Made by a program: the position numbers and the translations under genes
Source: a candidate division TM6 bacterium GW2011_GWE2_42_60
GTDB lineage: Bacteria; Babelota; Babeliae; Babelales; Babelaceae
Reading direction: 5' to 3'
Assembly (NCBI GenBank): GCA_000996275.1
Contig: LCEG01000003.1
Coordinates: 1-64,000, forward strand
Length of the DNA stretch: 64,000 bases
Shown: piece after piece, positions 9,323-17,355 of the stretch
How positions within the stretch are numbered: the first letter of the stretch is position 1
How the letters are laid out: every line of letters begins with the position of its first letter
The notes under the pieces: model-generated
What the model was told of the DNA's origin: nothing
The model's database searches: none
The model's input: only the letters and a program-made list of their open reading frames with translations

Positions 9323-11209
9323 ATGACTATAAAAAATAAAATCGCTGTCCTTGTCGGAATTCTTATTTGGAGCTTTGGAGCAGGAGCCTCTGATGTTGTG
9401 CTCGATTTTTCAAACCTTTCAACAACAGACTCAGATTGTGCGAGTATAACAGGATATATGCCTACATCTTACAACCTTCCCAATAAAAACAATACGATTG
9501 ACCTCGCAACTAGTTTTCCATTACCAGAAGAAAAGATAAAAAGCAGTAGTAAAAATAAAGAGAAGACTGCTCTATTAAATAAAACTACCGTTCCCTTTGC
9601 AACGCACTCATTGATAATCGTTCCTGAAACAAAGCCTAATGAAAAAGGTTCGCGAAACATTATAGAATCAATTCTTGCATCAAAACTTTTAGTACTTTTT
9701 TCAGCAACCATGATTCAGTCTTTTGAAGCTAAAAGCCTTTGCGGCGAGTACTATTTTTTTGGCTTACCTGGCGCCTTAGAAAGCAAAGGAAAGGACTTTA
9801 TACTTGGTGTTCCGGAAGAAATGCTGGACAATGATCTAAAAAACGCCTTTAGAGATCCAAAAACTAAATCGTTAAACAACAATTCAAGTATAACAGCAAC
9901 AAAAATGGAGAAAAAACTGGGTTTTTTTATTACCCATCTACACTATTTAGGAACACTTAAAACAATTGGGGAAAAAAAACTTGAGCTGGTAAATCAAAAA
10001 GAGGAAAATCTTGCAAACGGTTTAAAAAATATTTTGAGCAATTTTTTTGTACCAAATAAATTATATAAAAATAAGATGGATAAGCCTCGCTGGATCATGG
10101 TATTTGATGGACATGCCCCCGAAGCAATTCTTTATACAAATGTAAGCGATATCGATAAAAACAAGACTATTGTTAAAGATGCTACTTCTTTAGCCTCCCT
10201 AAAAATATCTGATATAGCTGAAATTATTGATGCTATTATGGAAAGAACAGAGCTAATGTTGGTTCAGTTTACCTCTTGTTATGGCGGCATTATAAAATTA
10301 ACTGAATTATTAGAAAAACTCTCACTAAATCCTCCGATTTTTACCTCCATGTCTTTTACTGGTAATGGTCAAATTGCCGTCTCATCAGGAACAGATCGAT
10401 ATAAGCTATTTTTAAACTCTTTTCTTGATTGTCAGCTGGAGAAAAAAGAGTTTAAAAATAGAGAAAAACTACATAAAAAAATCTTTGAAAAATTTACCAA
10501 AGCAATACCATATTTAGATCCAAAAGCTCCCGATACAGCACGGGGTCACAACATACCTGTTTTTAAATCACCCACAGATACACATTTTTGGCCAGTTCCA
10601 TCTTTCTGTTCCACTAAAATTATACAGGCTAAGGATCTTAAATCACAACCAGAACTTAAAGCCCCCTATATTGTTTTATTGGATGGCACACCCATTGAAA
10701 ACATCAAGGTTAACATTTTTAAGCTGAAAGATTCTAAAAAAGAAATAGCTTCCCCCTATTTTTCAGCAGGAGTTCCAGGAAGTTTTGCTCAAGTTATCAA
10801 GCAATTAAATGTTCAATATCAATATAAAACCTGCACTGATATTTTAAAGGAGCTGTTTCCAGACATGTTCGAAGAAAAAGTATCAGAATATTTATCTTAT
10901 TGCGTCCATATAAAAAATATTAAGGGAATTGCGGGTTGTCACAAGGCCAAAATTTACGCCAAAATCGCTAAAAATAATAAATGCGGCGTTGGTATTGAAG
11001 GAATAGATGCTGTTTTTTCATACCAAGAAAACAAAAATAGTCCAATTAAGAAGTATTATTTCTTTGATAAAACTTTGGAAGAAAAAAGAGCTGATAAAGA
11101 CTCTAAAAAAGAGGCGCTGTTGTGGATAAAGACTTTTAAAGAGGAAATAGAAAACAAAAAAAAGTTGCAAGCTTGTATGCAAAATTATTTGTTTCCGGAG
11201 GAAAAGTAA
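9323..11209 (+). CDS. exported caspase-fold-like protein, copy 1 (628 aa)
   Basis: A signal peptide (residues 1-22) leads into a protein with the clan CD layout: a hydrophobic strand ending in D-G-H (RWIMVFDGHA, His264) and, about 55 residues later, a second strand ending in S-C (LMLVQFTSCYGG, Cys319), followed by a helix and TSMSFTGNG. Caspase, gingipain and C80-type peptidases place the catalytic His and Cys this way. The Gly normally after His is Ala here, so activity is uncertain. The C-terminal 250 residues contain AGVPGSF and CVHIKNIKG motifs shared with the next gene. It is a tandem paralog of the gene at 11211, one base apart. No known domain name can be assigned with certainty. Confidence 0.6.
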   Translation: MTIKNKIAVLVGILIWSFGAGASDVVLDFSNLSTTDSDCASITGYMPTSYNLPNKNNTIDLATSFPLPEEKIKSSSKNKEKTALLNKTTVPFATHSLIIVPETKPNEKGSRNIIESILASKLLVLFSATMIQSFEAKSLCGEYYFFGLPGALESKGKDFILGVPEEMLDNDLKNAFRDPKTKSLNNNSSITATKMEKKLGFFITHLHYLGTLKTIGEKKLELVNQKEENLANGLKNILSNFFVPNKLYKNKMDKPRWIMVFDGHAPEAILYTNVSDIDKNKTIVKDATSLASLKISDIAEIIDAIMERTELMLVQFTSCYGGIIKLTELLEKLSLNPPIFTSMSFTGNGQIAVSSGTDRYKLFLNSFLDCQLEKKEFKNREKLHKKIFEKFTKAIPYLDPKAPDTARGHNIPVFKSPTDTHFWPVPSFCSTKIIQAKDLKSQPELKAPYIVLLDGTPIENIKVNIFKLKDSKKEIASPYFSAGVPGSFAQVIKQLNVQYQYKTCTDILKELFPDMFEEKVSEYLSYCVHIKNIKGIAGCHKAKIYAKIAKNNKCGVGIEGIDAVFSYQENKNSPIKKYYFFDKTLEEKRADKDSKKEALLWIKTFKEEIENKKKLQACMQNYLFPEEK

Positions 11210-11210
11210 C

Positions 11211-13115
11211 ATGGCTATAAAAAATAAAATCGCTGTCCTTGTTGGAATTCTTACCTGGAGTTTTGGAATAGTCGCATCTAATGCAGAAATTATCTATAAT
11301 ATTGTAAATGCATCAAAACATTCGAATAAATCTCTAAGTTGCTGGACCACGGGATATATCTCGACACCGGATACTTCACTTGAAGTAGCAGATGACGCAG
11401 CAGAACTTGCAACTCTTTTTAAATACTCTAGAGAGGAAGAAAAAATTATTGATAAGGCAGTTATTGCACCCGACAAAGTTCCTTTTGCAACACACTCATT
11501 AATAATCATTCCTGAAGCAAAACTGAATGATAGCTGCACATCAAAGACTCTCGATTTTATTTTTAAATCAAGACTTTTAGTATTATTTTCAGCAACCGTA
11601 CTTAATGTTTTCATACCAGACAACGTATATGAAAGCAAACATTCTAACGGGTACTATTTTTTTGGATTACCAGGCGCCTTAGAGAGTAACGGTAAGGCCT
11701 TTGTTCTTGGAATTCCTCAGGAAATGTTGGAAAATGATCTAAAAAACGCCATTGAAAATCCAAAAACTAAATCGTTAAACAGCAATTCAGATGTAACAGC
11801 AACAGAAATGGAGAAAAAATTAGGCATTTTGATTACGCAGCTACAGTATTTGGGAACTGCTGAAAAAATTGGCAAAAAAAACTTAGATCTTCATGTTCAA
11901 ACCGATGAAGCAATTTCGGAAGAATTGAAGAATGTTTTGAGTAATTTTTTTGTACCGAAAGAGTTATATAAAAATAAAATAGATATACCTCGGTGGATTA
12001 TCGTAATTGATGGGCATGGTGGCAAAGCGACCCTTCATACAGATGTAGCCGATTTCAAAAACAATAATATTGTTAAGAGTGATAATGGAATCACCCACCT
12101 AACAATAGACGTTGTGGCTCAGATTCTTGAAAAAATTATGGAGAGAACACATCTGATGCTTGTTCATATTGTAAGTTGCTGGAACGATACTATAAAATTA
12201 ACTGAATTGGCAAAAAAACTTTCATCTCTACCCCCTATCCTTACCTCTATGTCTCTTACAGGCAATGGCCCTATTAATGGTATCTTAAAAGAAGATCAGT
12301 ATCAGTTATTTTTAAAGTCTTTTACTGAGTTTAAGGTAAAAGAAAAAAACCTGACCCTAAACGACAAATTATGTAAAAAAATCTTTAAGGAATTTACCAA
12401 TGCAGCACAGCATTTACAATATACTCAAACAAGAAAGGCTTTGGGAGACAGAATACCCGTTTTTAAGGCTCCCACCGATCCATCTTTTTGGCCGGTTACC
12501 CAGTCAAATTCCACTGATATTGTACCAGCCGAAGAATACACACCGCACAAAGCACGTCAGAAACCTTTTGTTATTCTAATGGACGGATCAACAATTGAGA
12601 AGGTTGTGGTTACAATGATTAAGTCAATAAAGCCTAAGTCATTAAAAGCTGCTTATCCCTATTTTTCAGCAGGGATTCCGGGTGCTTTTTCTCAAACCAT
12701 TAAAAAATTAGTAGTCCCTAACGACTTTAAAGACTGCGCTCAAGTTCTCACAGACCTCTTTCCAGAAATGTTCAAAAAGAGAATTATGGCCTCTTATTGT
12801 GTGCACATAAAAAATATCAAGGGACTTAAGAACTGGCATCATACAAAAATTTATGCAAAAGGTTACCAAGATACTCAACCCAATAAGGGAACTACCAAAT
12901 TTGGTGGAGTAACTGCTATTTTTTCATATAAAAAAACCAAAAATGCTGATGACCGGAATTATGTCTATTTTGATAAACTTGGGAAAACTAAAGCAACGAT
13001 CGAGGACAACTCTAAAAAAGCGGCAAAATCATGGATAAAGACTTTTAAAGATGAAATGAAGAACAAAAAGAAACTGGGCAAATGTATGAAAAATTATTTA
13101 CTTCTTGACAAATAG
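11211..13115 (+). CDS. exported caspase-fold-like protein, copy 2 (634 aa)
   Basis: This is a tandem paralog of the preceding gene along its whole length; the first 30 codons are almost identical at DNA level. Signal peptide residues 1-23. The putative dyad is complete here: I-D-G-H-G with His269 and V-S-C with Cys323, each at the end of a hydrophobic strand. Conserved blocks shared with copy 1 include FFGLPGALES (residues 150-159), NVLSNFFVPKELYKNK, ILTSMSLTGNG, PYFSAGIPG and YCVHIKNIKG. GGAGG of its ribosome site lies in the last codons of copy 1, and only one base separates the genes, so they are cotranscribed and translationally coupled. Peptidase activity is inferred from the pattern alone. 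Confidence 0.62.
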   Translation: MAIKNKIAVLVGILTWSFGIVASNAEIIYNIVNASKHSNKSLSCWTTGYISTPDTSLEVADDAAELATLFKYSREEEKIIDKAVIAPDKVPFATHSLIIIPEAKLNDSCTSKTLDFIFKSRLLVLFSATVLNVFIPDNVYESKHSNGYYFFGLPGALESNGKAFVLGIPQEMLENDLKNAIENPKTKSLNSNSDVTATEMEKKLGILITQLQYLGTAEKIGKKNLDLHVQTDEAISEELKNVLSNFFVPKELYKNKIDIPRWIIVIDGHGGKATLHTDVADFKNNNIVKSDNGITHLTIDVVAQILEKIMERTHLMLVHIVSCWNDTIKLTELAKKLSSLPPILTSMSLTGNGPINGILKEDQYQLFLKSFTEFKVKEKNLTLNDKLCKKIFKEFTNAAQHLQYTQTRKALGDRIPVFKAPTDPSFWPVTQSNSTDIVPAEEYTPHKARQKPFVILMDGSTIEKVVVTMIKSIKPKSLKAAYPYFSAGIPGAFSQTIKKLVVPNDFKDCAQVLTDLFPEMFKKRIMASYCVHIKNIKGLKNWHHTKIYAKGYQDTQPNKGTTKFGGVTAIFSYKKTKNADDRNYVYFDKLGKTKATIEDNSKKAAKSWIKTFKDEMKNKKKLGKCMKNYLLLDK

Positions 13116-13189
13116 AGTTTTATTTAATAAACTACTTTTATCGTATTCACAGAGCTTGTTATTTTAATATTATTAATTGAAAGAAAAAA

Positions 13190-13651
13190 ATGAAAATTAA
13201 ATTTAATTTCTTATTGGCTCTTTTGAGCTTAGGATGCACACAAAACTTTTTTGGCATGATAAACAACAACGGATCAAATGGTGGGCCAAATCAACCGCCA
13301 AGAAGATTATTTAGGGATGTTTTTACTGAAGAACAAACATTAAAAACAATACAAAACGAGAGCATTACTATTACAAAACTACCTTTGTTCCTTGATCCTT
13401 TGTCCAATTGGCTTTGTTGGGCTGAATTTATTAAAACAACCGTTAAAACATACGAAAAACTAACACCAATAAACACAACTTCGTCATCTTCAACGCCAAG
13501 CAATTTGACTACAAATATTTTTATCAACAAACGGTTTTGCTGCCTTCCTCATGTCACTCAACAACAACTCTACATCGCTTATCAAAACTTTTTGAACCTA
13601 GACCCAAACACAAGTACTCAAAATCAGCTCAATCAAAATCAACAAGGGTAA
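13190..13651 (+). CDS. small exported Asn/Gln-rich protein, possible lipoprotein
   Basis: The 153-residue product begins with a basic, then hydrophobic stretch ending SLGC (Cys at residue 17), which could be a lipobox although its -3 residue is atypical. The mature part starts with NNNGSNGG and PP-rich sequence, has one Trp/Cys-containing central segment, a Ser/Thr tract (TTSSSSTPSN) and an Asn/Gln tail. I do not recognise a family. It lies 74 bp downstream of the caspase-like pair on the same strand and may be read with it; a terminator follows. Confidence 0.55.
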   Translation: MKIKFNFLLALLSLGCTQNFFGMINNNGSNGGPNQPPRRLFRDVFTEEQTLKTIQNESITITKLPLFLDPLSNWLCWAEFIKTTVKTYEKLTPINTTSSSSTPSNLTTNIFINKRFCCLPHVTQQQLYIAYQNFLNLDPNTSTQNQLNQNQQG

Positions 13652-13673
13652 TTGATCAGCCCCTTAGTCTCTA

Positions 13674-13714
13674 CCCCACGAATAGAACTCTTAATTCTGT
13701 TCGTGGGGATTTTT
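13674..13714 (+). terminator. rho-independent terminator
   Basis: CCCCACGAA at 13674-13682 pairs with TTCGTGGGG near 13700-13708, followed by ATTTTT. It closes the 9323-13651 transcription unit. Confidence 0.85.
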
Positions 13715-13784
13715 GCGTCTTGAATACACCCATCTTCTCAAGCCTCGAAACCCCCTTCATCTTGGCATATTTAAAATTTAATTT

Positions 13785-13820
13785 CAAATATTGATTTTAT
13801 TGGTCGCACTTTGGTATGAT
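13785..13820 (+). promoter_or_regulatory. promoter of helical-protein operon, shared motif copy 1
   Basis: CAAATATTGATT at 13785-13796, an 18-bp spacer ending in TTTGG, and TATGAT at 13815-13820. The same arrangement precedes the related genes at 51961 and 53368. Confidence 0.7.
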
Positions 13821-13868
13821 AATAACTGGAATAGAGGTACCATAATTTTTAAGAAGAAAGGTCTTCTT

Positions 13869-14354
13869 ATGAAGAAAATAGTAACACGAGCGCTTTTGGG
13901 CGCTGGTTTAGTAATGAGCATCAGCTTTACGTTTTTTGCGGGAGCAAGCAGTCAATCTCATGATGAATTGGTCAATCGTATACAAAATAAACTGGCTTAT
14001 TCATTAGGATCTGTTCAACTCGATAATCGATCGGAACTAAGTCAAACTCTTTTTGATCTTGATAGTGTATGGGGCCTTGTCGACACTCTGACCAAGAGTA
14101 CCGCCATTGTTTCAACGACTGCTCAAGAGAAAATTTATAAGGCTCTTGAGGCCATTGAACATGCTCTTAAAACATTACAAAAAGACTGGGGATCACAAGA
14201 ACGTAAACAACAAGCAGCAGCACAAGTAAAAGCGCTTGAAAAAGCACAAAAGGGTCTAAAGGTTGGAATTTTCGATACAACCACTACACGTGACCTTAAA
14301 AACGCTTTAGATATTGCAATTGAATCATTCCTTATCCACTTAAAAAATAGTTAA
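13869..14354 (+). CDS. small exported helical protein, KT-x-TDLK family member 1
   Basis: A 161-residue product with a signal peptide of about 26 residues (GLVMSISFTFFAGASS). The mature part is predicted all-helical, rich in Ala, Lys and Gln. Near the C-terminus G-I-F-D-T-T-T-T-R-D-L-K-N-A-L matches the signature of the genes at 51961, 52669 and 53368. The start is placed at ATG 13869 because AGAAAGG lies 7 bases before it; a longer frame begins upstream but its extra codons overlap the promoter. First gene of an operon with 14369 and 14965. Function unknown. Confidence 0.7.
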   Translation: MKKIVTRALLGAGLVMSISFTFFAGASSQSHDELVNRIQNKLAYSLGSVQLDNRSELSQTLFDLDSVWGLVDTLTKSTAIVSTTAQEKIYKALEAIEHALKTLQKDWGSQERKQQAAAQVKALEKAQKGLKVGIFDTTTTRDLKNALDIAIESFLIHLKNS

Positions 14355-14368
14355 CGGAAGGTATTACC

Positions 14369-14932
14369 ATGAAAAAATTTTTATTATCGGCTCTTTTTGT
14401 AGGCAGTTTTTGCGTAAGCGCTTTGCTTATGAGCTCTCAAAATTATGCAATCAATGTACGCTCCCTGCAAGACGCAGCAGACGAGATTGCAACTCTTTCT
14501 CAAGACACCATAGAAACCGCATCCTTTAATTTGAGCATGAAGAAGTTGGTTCAGGTACAGAAAGTTGTTAACTTTGAAGCGAAAAACCCAAAAATCGTAC
14601 CCAAGCAAATCAAAATAATATTAGATCATTCAATTTCTGCAGTTAATGATATTTTGTGGGATCTCAGCCACTATGAGAATACTGCTAAAAAGATGGACAT
14701 TGCAAAAGCTGGCGTCAAAAGACTTGTTCCTATTTTAAAGAGCCTGAAGCCAAGCCTTGCGGATGCTTTCAGCAAAACAACGGCAGATCTCAAAAAAGGC
14801 ATGTACGATATAGTAAGCGCTCTTATTGGTGCTTTGACAGCTCTTCAGATTAAAGAAAACTTTTCTACCCTCAAACATCTTGATAGAAGTCTTCAGGATA
14901 CATCTATGTTGGCCAAAAACAGTTTGGAGTAG
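14369..14932 (+). CDS. small exported helical protein, family member 2 (divergent)
   Basis: The product has 187 residues, with a signal peptide (FLLSALFVGSFCVSALLMSS). The mature protein is Lys/Ala/Leu-rich and helical; it has the weak family signature LKKGMYDIVSALIGAL in place of the KTPTDLK block, so its membership is less certain. It starts 14 bases after the previous gene with GGAAGG before the ATG, so both share a transcript. No enzyme motif is visible. Confidence 0.62.
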   Translation: MKKFLLSALFVGSFCVSALLMSSQNYAINVRSLQDAADEIATLSQDTIETASFNLSMKKLVQVQKVVNFEAKNPKIVPKQIKIILDHSISAVNDILWDLSHYENTAKKMDIAKAGVKRLVPILKSLKPSLADAFSKTTADLKKGMYDIVSALIGALTALQIKENFSTLKHLDRSLQDTSMLAKNSLE

Positions 14933-14964
14933 TTTTACATAATTTTCATAACGGGGAGAAATCT

Positions 14965-15219
14965 ATGAAAATGCTTTTTTTGGGATTAGCTCTTATTGCT
15001 CTTTTTGGCTATGGAATAACCGATGCGCGGCAGCACAAACACGACCATCATAGCAAGGGAAAACGGGTTCTTATTGGCGGTTTAACAACGGGTGGACTGG
15101 GCGCTCTTATCGGAGGGGTTGCTGGTGGAGGAACCGGTGCGGCAATCGGTGGCCCTGTTGGCCTTGTCGCAGGAGGTGCAATCAGCGCCATAATTAGCGA
15201 CAGAAAAGATCAGCGATAG
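14965..15219 (+). CDS. small glycine-zipper membrane protein
   Basis: An 84-residue protein with an N-terminal hydrophobic segment (residues 3-17, signal or anchor), a His/Lys-rich linker and a C-terminal hydrophobic stretch in which Gly recurs every three or four residues (GGVAGGGTGAAIGGPVGLVAGG). That is the glycine-zipper pattern of small outer-membrane or channel-forming proteins. A GGGGAG site precedes the ATG. It is the last gene of the 13869 operon. Its role (membrane insertion, envelope integrity) is inferred from the pattern only. Confidence 0.68.
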   Translation: MKMLFLGLALIALFGYGITDARQHKHDHHSKGKRVLIGGLTTGGLGALIGGVAGGGTGAAIGGPVGLVAGGAISAIISDRKDQR

Positions 15220-15314
15220 AAGTTATGTAGTATTGCAAAAAACTGCAAAATGCGGCATAATAATACTCAACACATCAAAATGATTGTTTTAATCGAAAAA
15301 GAAAGATCTTTAGT

Positions 15315-15539
15315 ATGGCAAGCACTGTTAAATTATCCGATGAGATAATGTCCGAAGCAAAAACTATATCAAAAGCGTTAAACCGTTCAGTAGCAGGGCA
15401 AATTGAATATTGGGCAAAAATTGGGAAAATAGCGGAAGAAAATCCCGACCTAACTTATGAGTTTATCAAGAATATTCTTATAGCACTCCAAGAAGCCGAA
15501 TTTGGAAAAGTTGAAAAATACTCTTTTACCGAGAAATGA
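15315..15539 (+). CDS. ParD-like antitoxin
   Basis: The 74-residue protein begins TVKLSDEIMSEAKTISKALNRSVAGQIEYWAKIGK, the ribbon-helix-helix style N-terminus of the ParD-like antitoxin family (PF11903), followed by a short acidic helical tail. Its stop codon overlaps the ATG of the next gene (ATGA at 15536-15539), the usual coupling in type II toxin-antitoxin pairs. It should bind and neutralise the neighbouring toxin and repress the shared promoter just upstream. Confidence 0.82.
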   Translation: MASTVKLSDEIMSEAKTISKALNRSVAGQIEYWAKIGKIAEENPDLTYEFIKNILIALQEAEFGKVEKYSFTEK

Positions 15540-15814
15540 GTATGCAGATTTTTCAAACTTCGACGTTTACCAAACAATTGAAAAAATTACATAAAACTCA
15601 AAAAATCGAACTGGATGAGGCAGTAAAAACTATTCTCAAGAACCCGGACATTGGAGAAGCCAAAAAGGGAGATTTATCAGGCATTCGAGTATACAAGTTT
15701 AAGATGACTAAGCAATTAACCCTATTGGCTTATGAATGCAACAAAAAGAAATCACAGATCGTCTTGCTTGCATTTGGATCTCATGAAAATTTTTACATCA
15801 AGCTCAAGCAGTAA
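15536..15814 (+). CDS. RelE/YafQ-type toxin
   Basis: The 92-residue basic protein has the RelE/ParE layout: F-x-x-T-F-T-K-Q-L-K-K-L, a helix of acidic and basic residues, GDLSGIRVYKFK, LTLLAYE and a final LLAFGSHENFYIKLK strand-helix. Members of this fold with the final H-E-N-F-Y segment are ribosome-dependent mRNA interferases of the RelE/StbE/YafQ group. A second in-frame ATG at 15542 is also possible as start. It overlaps the antitoxin gene by four bases. Whether it is active is not visible. Confidence 0.82.
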   Translation: MSMQIFQTSTFTKQLKKLHKTQKIELDEAVKTILKNPDIGEAKKGDLSGIRVYKFKMTKQLTLLAYECNKKKSQIVLLAFGSHENFYIKLKQ

Positions 15815-15896
15815 ACCTCTTGTATTTCTCCACAATAAATACCGCGAAATAAAAGGCTCAATAAACTTCAAAACAATAACGCTTATTATAGGTTTT

Positions 15897-16853
15897 TTAG
15901 TCGGCCTCGCAAATTTCATGCAAATAAATAGCTTTGATAGTCTTGTAGCTCAAAACTACTATCATGGAACCAGAAACTCCTAAAAAGCCTATAAATAAAT
16001 ATTTAAACGCAATCAACTTGCTTACATTAAACATAAGCGCACTTGCCGTTGCAATAGCTGTAAGCGGAAATGTAAACGCCCAAAGAGAGAGATAGAATTT
16101 TTTACTCACCAATGCACGTATATTTAAAAGCAACAACAAAGCCAAGAAGAATGAAAAATAATATAAAATTTTTGAAAAACTATCCACCTGGTGCGTGAGC
16201 TTAAAATAAGAAATAAATGCAATAGCCGGTGGTGCTATTAAAATAAAGAGCGTCGGTTTAATTTTCTCTGGCAAAGAAGGATGAAAAAAAATCCTGTATA
16301 TAACAATGGTCATAAGCATGATCCAAAATACTATCCCTACACTAAAAAATGGCCATAAAATCTCTCCCGACACGAACACGCTTCCTGCAACCGGTATAAG
16401 CAAATTTCCTACAACAGGAATAAACCAGATAGGACTGAGGTGTTCTATGTGATAGCGGTCGTGCCTAATCCACTGACTTATAATCACAAAAGTAAAAATC
16501 AGGTGAAGGACCGTTCCAAAAAGCCAGACTACAAACGAGAGAGACTGAAAAAAAGGAAGAAGAGCTATAGAAAAAAGCAGCAAACTTACGGAAAACGTAG
16601 GGAAAAAACTTATTTTAACGGGATGGTTGAATTCTTTTATAACTTCTTCTTTGTGTAAAACAAGTTTTGCAAGATACATAAATCCAATACCAAAAAAAAT
16701 GGTTGCCGTCGCCCCTAAAATTACAAGAGGGATAACCCCCGATAACTGGAATATCTCAACAGCTTTTTCAAACGCAATGATAAATCCGACAAGCCCCATC
16801 ACTACGGAAAAAAACGAGACAGGAAAATTGGGAATTCTTTTAGCAAGATTCAT
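15897..16853 (-). CDS. SLAC1/TehA-family membrane transporter
   Basis: The product has 318 residues with about ten hydrophobic segments. Family marks are an N-terminal IPNFPVSFFSVVMGLVG, the conserved SPIWFIPVVGNLLIPVAG segment in the middle and LFILIAPPAIAF, as in the tellurite-resistance/dicarboxylate transporter (TDT) family that includes TehA and plant anion channel SLAC1. The length matches that family. The likely substrate is an anion or dicarboxylate; TehA confers tellurite resistance only when overproduced. It converges on the toxin gene. Confidence 0.82.
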   Translation of the reverse strand: MNLAKRIPNFPVSFFSVVMGLVGFIIAFEKAVEIFQLSGVIPLVILGATATIFFGIGFMYLAKLVLHKEEVIKEFNHPVKISFFPTFSVSLLLFSIALLPFFQSLSFVVWLFGTVLHLIFTFVIISQWIRHDRYHIEHLSPIWFIPVVGNLLIPVAGSVFVSGEILWPFFSVGIVFWIMLMTIVIYRIFFHPSLPEKIKPTLFILIAPPAIAFISYFKLTHQVDSFSKILYYFSFFLALLLLLNIRALVSKKFYLSLWAFTFPLTAIATASALMFNVSKLIAFKYLFIGFLGVSGSMIVVLSYKTIKAIYLHEICEAD

Positions 16854-16903
16854 AAACAGACGCCTTATCTATACATATTTTTAACACTTCATCTTGAAGT
16901 ATA

Positions 16904-17317
16904 TCATACTTTATCCACAAGTAATTCTGGGTACTTCCCCGGATACTGGCTACAGTACCGTGCAATTTCAGAATCCTCGGGAGCAACGACTGACTCTATA
17001 AAACAACGCGTCACAAATCCACCACGTCTCTCGTTTTTTTCTTTCTGCGCCTTACGGACATCATCAAACGTCTTCCCTGAGTAGACAAGAAGCGCTTCAA
17101 TAACTTCGAGCACATCGGCGCATTCTGAAACTAGTTCTTCTACGGTGTGAGCATCAAAAATCTCTTGAACTTCTTCAACAAGTTTTTCTTGTAACGCAGC
17201 CCGATATTCTTTCGGTTCAAGTGTACGCGCCACAACCTCGGTCGCTCCTTTGTTATATTGTCGCTCAACAGTCTTATCTCTCACTAATTTTTTCATTGCA
17301 AAGCGCTTGAGTACCAT
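16904..17317 (-). CDS. MazG-superfamily house-cleaning NTP pyrophosphohydrolase (COG4997-like)
   Basis: A 137-residue protein with the short-MazG pattern: KLVRDKTVE near the N-terminus, a helix L-x-E-K-L-x-E-E-V-x-E and a second E-x-A-D-V-L-E-V helix, whose acidic residues coordinate Mg2+, then the family-specific KNERRGGF. Proteins of this group hydrolyse non-canonical nucleoside triphosphates or act like phosphoribosyl-ATP pyrophosphohydrolase. An alternative start is the Met at residue 8. It lies next to the ATP/ADP translocase in the same direction, so cotranscription is likely. Confidence 0.8.
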   Translation of the reverse strand: MVLKRFAMKKLVRDKTVERQYNKGATEVVARTLEPKEYRAALQEKLVEEVQEIFDAHTVEELVSECADVLEVIEALLVYSGKTFDDVRKAQKEKNERRGGFVTRCFIESVVAPEDSEIARYCSQYPGKYPELLVDKV

Positions 17318-17355
17318 CAGTTAAATCCCTTTAATTTATATATTTTTTAGACAAG

